Assembly: GCA_000181795.3 (NCBI GenBank)
Contig: CM012953.1
Location: 11,234,995-11,298,994, forward strand
DNA: 64,000 nt
Source: Trichinella spiralis
Lineage: Eukaryota > Nematoda > Enoplea > Trichinellida > Trichinellidae
Reading direction: 5' to 3'
Every line of letters starts with the position of its first letter. Position 1 is the first letter of the stretch. The notes beneath the pieces were generated by a model. The model did no database searches. It had not been told where the DNA came from and saw only the letters and a list, made by a program, of their open reading frames with translations. Of this stretch, positions 59,901 to 64,000 are shown one piece after another. Made by a program: the position numbers and the translations under genes.

Positions 59901-60314
59901 GTTAAGTATGCTATGCGTTTATTATCTGAGAGTTTGCGTTATTATATTTTCTTTTTGCTTAGAGCCATTTTGAGCCATTTCTTACCGAAATTGGATGCAG
60001 CCGGATGTAACGTTTTGTCAAAGGAACAAATTTTGGCTATTGTACGTCAAAGCTATGTCACATTGTCGTTAAAACTTCAAGAAAATTTGGACAATTTTTC
60101 CAGGTATCAAGAAAAGTCTGCAGAGGTGGAATTTTTTACAAACGTTGTATGTATATTGCGTTTATTGTATATTTGTTTGTTTATTTTTATTCGTTTATGT
60201 ATTTCTATTCAAATATTTCAGGTGAGAAGCGTTGTAATAGAAACTTCGGAATCGTTGAATTCTTCGACTTTGGAACAAGCTATTGTGATCAAAGAGTTGC
60301 AAACAATCCGATGA
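56948..60314 (+). CDS. ARMH3: Armadillo-like helical domain-containing protein 3 (ARMH3/C10orf76)
   Basis: About 15 exons with mostly 45-90 base introns, start MGKSGIERRKSV and stop at 60312-60314. Blocks follow human ARMH3 throughout: EFWEELFLLW, GIRVYNAVQTLGFLIHAV, NPLMEYFMNNCIFEAL, AAVVLLALLINY, NPYMVKLSILDNDLALNG, LLALYEAVHLNRNFITAL, DQYANMLMQDL, LCVEFIVSHLMKAFPFDLY, NVFITFGDTFLP with YDELYYEL, and near the end TLSLKLQENLDNFSRY. All are spread over helical repeats. In vertebrates ARMH3 is a Golgi-associated protein that binds GBF1 and PI4KB and supports PI4P and Arf1 function. The predicted protein is near the family length of about 690. Individual exon edges, especially around 59300-59830, were set by matching phases. 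Confidence 0.9.
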
Positions 60315-61010
60315 TTTTAATACTTATGAATTACTTCCAGGTTGTTGTTATTGTAATTTGTTGCATTATATTTAAAAATACACATCAGTAAATTTACGAT
60401 TGGAAATGTAAAGAACAATATTTTATTTATATATATTATTAGCACATTCATTATAGTTACATCAAATTGTCCATTTTCGATTGTACATTGATTTATTATG
60501 ATGTTGAGAAAGAGGTTTTTGAAGGGTTTTGTAAAATTCTATTTGATTCATTGTTGTTTTGTTGTTTATGTTATGCTCTAAAGTTGTGTTGAATTTCAGA
60601 TATTATTACGCTGTTTTAGATTAGTACGTTTACAGTGACGTGAGTTACATTGGTTTTGACGGTTATCCATAAACACGCAAAATATAAACAATTGAATCAA
60701 GTACTGAAGCGTGACGTTTCAATTTGTGTATAAATGTTGATAATTTATGCACAGTTAATAGTAAATTCTCAAAGAACTTTATCTACTTTATTCATATTAA
60801 AAAATTTACTTCTATTGAAATATTTTATTTGACCAAAATGCAAGGTATTTTATTGATAGTGTATTTTAAAAAATAAAATTATATTTTAATCTCTTCAGAA
60901 AGTTTGCAAATTTTTGTAGGAGTTAATTAATACCTGCCTATCTTAATTTGTAGCAAATGTACAGTATCTTTTAATGCAACGTTTACATTTCATGTACTTT
61001 TAAATTTATC
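60315..61010. other. intergenic between ARMH3 and p24 gene
   Basis: AT-rich 3' flank of ARMH3 (AATAAA-like motifs near 60420) and promoter of the p24 gene. No other feature seen. Confidence 0.5.
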
Positions 61011-62253
61011 ATGTGGTATATACGTTATATTGCGTATTTCATTTTAATTAATGAATCTGTTGCCATATATTTTTTAATTGGTGAAACGGAACGTAAATGC
61101 TTCGTTGAAGAAATTCCTGATCAGACTATGGTTATTGGTATAAGCAATCTTCTCTTTGTATAGTTTTTTACTTTTTTTAAAAGTAAACTTATATTTAGGT
61201 AATTATAAAGTTTCGGTCTTTGATCCACAGGCAAAATCCTATTACATGCATCCAAATATAGGAATGCATGTGGAGGTGTCTGATCCTTCGGGTCACATAG
61301 TTCTGTCAAAATTGTATTCAACTGAAGGCAAATTTACGTTCACTAGTAGTACGCCAGGAGAGCATGTTATTTGCTTGTTTTCAAATTCCACCAGATGGAC
61401 TTCTGGTATGACACTGGTAAGATTATTGATATTACTAATTTATAGATATTAAAATTTTCTCTGATTTTAGCGCGTTGATTTTAACATTCAAGTAGGTGAT
61501 CATGCTCAGAATTATGTGGAAATTGCGACAAAAGAGCGCCTTAACGATCTACAGATTCGAATAAGACAACTACTTGATCAGGTTGAACAAATGTCCAAAG
61601 AACAAAGTTATCAAAGGGTAACTATTTTGCATGCAATTTTAATAATTTGTTGCTATTAATTGCTCCAATTACGCAAATTCATTTGCATTTGTAAGAGCAG
61701 AAAGAATGATCTGCTCGTCTATTTAATATTTCTACAATTTTACTTTCATATTAGTGTTTATTACATTGTTATTATTCATATTAGATTATTAGTGAGTTAT
61801 CAAATTTTTTTATTTTTTGTTTGTATATTTATTAATATTAATGTAATATTAGTGCGATGCTCGTTGTTATGCACTTTGACCAGAAAATTTGGAATTTGTA
61901 CCTTTAATTAGAAAATGAATTCGAGTTTGAATAAAAATGAATGAATATTTTCTGTTTAATAAATAATGTTGGTAAATTGTTATGTAGTTAATGTAAACTG
62001 CAGTAAATAATGTTAAAACTGCAATTTTCTGAACTTTAATGAATGAATAAATGAATGAACTAATTAATTAACTGGCATTTTAAAGTTTGGTTTTATCTTT
62101 TAGTATCGAGAAGAAATATTTCGACAGTTGAGTGAGTCGACGAATCAACGTGTTCTGTGGTGGGCAATTCTTCAAACGATTATTCTTCTTCTTACTGGTT
62201 TTTGGCAAATGAGGCATTTGAAACGTTTTTTCGAAGCAAAAAAACTGGTGTGA
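61011..62253 (+). CDS. TMED9: p24-alpha family cargo receptor (TMED4/TMED9-like)
   Basis: Five exons give about 210 residues: start at 61011 ([13 protein letters not shown]), stop at 62251-62253. A signal peptide ends near [13 protein letters not shown], the standard start of mature p24 proteins. The GOLD domain follows ([31 protein letters not shown] with the conserved Cys pair partner), then a coiled coil ([19 protein letters not shown]), a transmembrane segment ([16 protein letters not shown]) and a cytosolic tail FFEAKKLV. The terminal KKxV/FF combination binds COPI and COPII coats and is typical of the alpha subfamily. It cycles between ER and Golgi carrying GPI-anchored and other cargo. 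Confidence 0.92.
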
Positions 62254-62977
62254 AGCTGAACTTAGTGAAAATGCATTTTGAATGTAATATGCCAGTCATC
62301 TTCTTGTTGAACTAGAAAATTTGTTTTTTTCTTGGTTTATTCTGACTGCAAAACAGCTGTTGTATTTGCGATTGTCATGATATTGCGTCAAAAGTATCAA
62401 TTCTGAATGTAAATTTTGGTTGTTATATCATGATATATTATAATGTATTATTAAAAATTGCAAATTCTGTAGCAACGATAAACGTTACAAAATTAATTTT
62501 GTTTGTAAATTTATATTAATCATGATTAATCTATATTGATCAATTTATGTCAAATTAAATTATTACTTAAAAAATTTTTAGTTACATGAAAATGCATGCT
62601 ATATAAATGTTTGAAACAAAGAAAAGCATATTTGTTAAAATTTACCCTAACAATTTATCAAAGAATTAAGTCTGTGAAAAGTATGTTTATGACATTTTCA
62701 GCTCCTTAGCAAATAGCTGTTGTTTATGGGCAATGTACAATGTTCATAAATAATGCTATAATATTAAGCTGTTTTCACGAAATATTTATTTATTTGCGTA
62801 ATTATTAATATTTATTATATACATAAAATTGAATTTCACTTTCATCGGTTCCTTGTTTTCAAATATGCATTATTTAACGCGGAATATAAAATAACACACA
62901 TACACACATATATGTAAGTATGCTTGAACCACTTGATAAATTTTCAAAGTATCATGCTAGGTTAGATTTAATTATTA
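62254..62977. other. convergent 3' flanks of p24 and dsRBD genes
   Basis: AT-rich with AATAAA-type motifs; nothing else recognised. Confidence 0.5.
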
Positions 62978-63927
62978 TTAAAGATATATTTCTTTAATAT
63001 CTTCCTTAATTTTAGGAAACAGATTGGATCGCCACAACAACTCTAACATAAATTGAGAGCATTGCATTTTGGATGCCTTCTTTGATTTTCCCAAAGTTTC
63101 GGTCATCACAACGAAATTTTCGTATTCCAATGTACAACGCGTGAGGAACACTTTGCTGTTTCCCTCTTGTTCCTGTTAAAATAACAAAAAAGAAGTCAAA
63201 TTCAAATATAATTTCAGTAAAGAAATTTGGAATTTGAAAAACTGAGTTTAACCTACCATGTACGTGACTTTGAAACCATACTTGGACGCTAATGTTTGTA
63301 AAACGTCTCTTGCTGGCTGTGTTTGCAAATTGCAGATCATCTCAGGGCCAGAAAACTCCATCTCTGGAATTGCTGATCTATCTGTTGAAGACTGTTTTTT
63401 GAAAATACAGTACCAGCGGATAGAAGGCAACCACGCTTCAGTTTCACCGAGAGCCTGCTTACATAGCATTTTTATGGCTGTATTCTCATTACGTTTTCGT
63501 ATCATTCGTTTGTAATCACAACCAATGCTCAGCTTCACGCTGCATACATTATTTTCATCTTTTGTTGTATTTAAAATAAATGGTATGCAGTTTTTTTTGC
63601 AAAGATATTCCAAAAATTCTTTGTTATCATTAAACGCTAAAACAGCACATTTTAATGTAAAGTAATGTGTACATTTAGAAATGTTTACAACTTATACGCA
63701 CTTATCGTTTTCAATTCTTTTAAAGAAGCAGAAGCTCTTTTAGAGGCAACTGTTTGGGGTGGTTTGCATAATTTGCAATACTTCAAAAGTACCGCTGCAG
63801 TTTGCTTCCTGGCTTCAGCTAGTGTGTTGTCAGTGCCCCAAAAATATCCTTCATTTTTTAAACCTATAACAATTTTGTAATTTGTTGTTTCTGACGTTTC
63901 AGCCTTCATAATCATGTCAATCCAACA
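62978..63927 (-). CDS. multi-dsRBD RNA-binding protein, 3' part
   Basis: Three minus-strand exons, 63927-63702, 63636-63257 and 63172-62978, joined in matching phases; the upstream end follows an acceptor (CTCTTTAG), so the gene almost certainly begins beyond the window. Three double-stranded RNA-binding folds can be read: YKIVIGLKNEGYFWG with TLAEARKQTAAVLL; FLEYLCKKNCIPFIL with NENTAIKMLCKQAL; and a complete one from ARDVLQTLASKYGFKVTYME through VMTETLGKSKKASKMQC, where GKSKKASK is the canonical helix-2 RNA-contact motif. Stop TAA at 62978-62980. Several families have this layout (Staufen, NKRF, ILF3 relatives); I cannot choose. The internal ATG at 63915 is only a fallback start. Confidence 0.72.
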
Positions 63928-64000
63928 CTAAAGAGGGGTAAGGTGAGGAAGAATTACTGAAATGAATTATTTAAGAAAGAAACAACTTCAAGCAAAAGTA

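Overview
The window is AT-rich nuclear DNA from an animal, probably a nematode or close ecdysozoan relative. Pointers are very short introns (many of about 45-60 bases) with T-rich acceptors, a miR-67/miR-307 hairpin, a nematode-style ionotropic receptor, and purely animal genes (kinesin-6, matrix metalloproteinase, Caskin-like, IkB-like, MED29, PBDC1, ARMH3, p24). The species is not identified. Multi-exon models below were spliced by eye and are predictions.

Layout. 1-450 is a GC-rich island unlike the rest. 885-6297 (+) is a kinesin-6 of the MKLP1/ZEN-4 type whose nucleotide-binding motifs are degraded. 8075-16491 (+) is a secreted or membrane-anchored matrix metalloproteinase; its first intron holds an antisense tRNA-Lys and its second a miR-67/307 hairpin. 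18198-18979 (+) is a small SH3 adaptor. 21479-22172 (-) is MED29. 23377-25788 (+) is a large intronless KH-domain gene. 26985-28259 (-) is an intronless ionotropic-receptor-like gene. 28260-41963 is a 13.7 kb gene-poor stretch with simple repeats and several possible minus-strand exons of an unrecognised gene. 41964-44827 (+) is an IkB-like ankyrin protein, convergent with a Caskin-like tandem-SAM gene (54118-48239, -).

The IkB/Caskin junction is present twice, at about 44.44-46.8 kb and 47.02-49.4 kb, either side of a 10-N gap. Both copies become noisy towards the gap. The best reading is two overlapping contig ends or haplotypes left unmerged, so the real locus probably has one copy.

The right part is compact: PBDC1 (-) head to head with ARMH3 (+), then a p24/TMED cargo receptor (+), then the 3' part of a multi-dsRBD protein (-) that runs off the window. 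The genes are unrelated housekeeping and developmental genes; no operon or gene cluster acting in one pathway is visible. ARMH3 and p24 both serve the early secretory pathway, and lie on the same strand about 700 bases apart.
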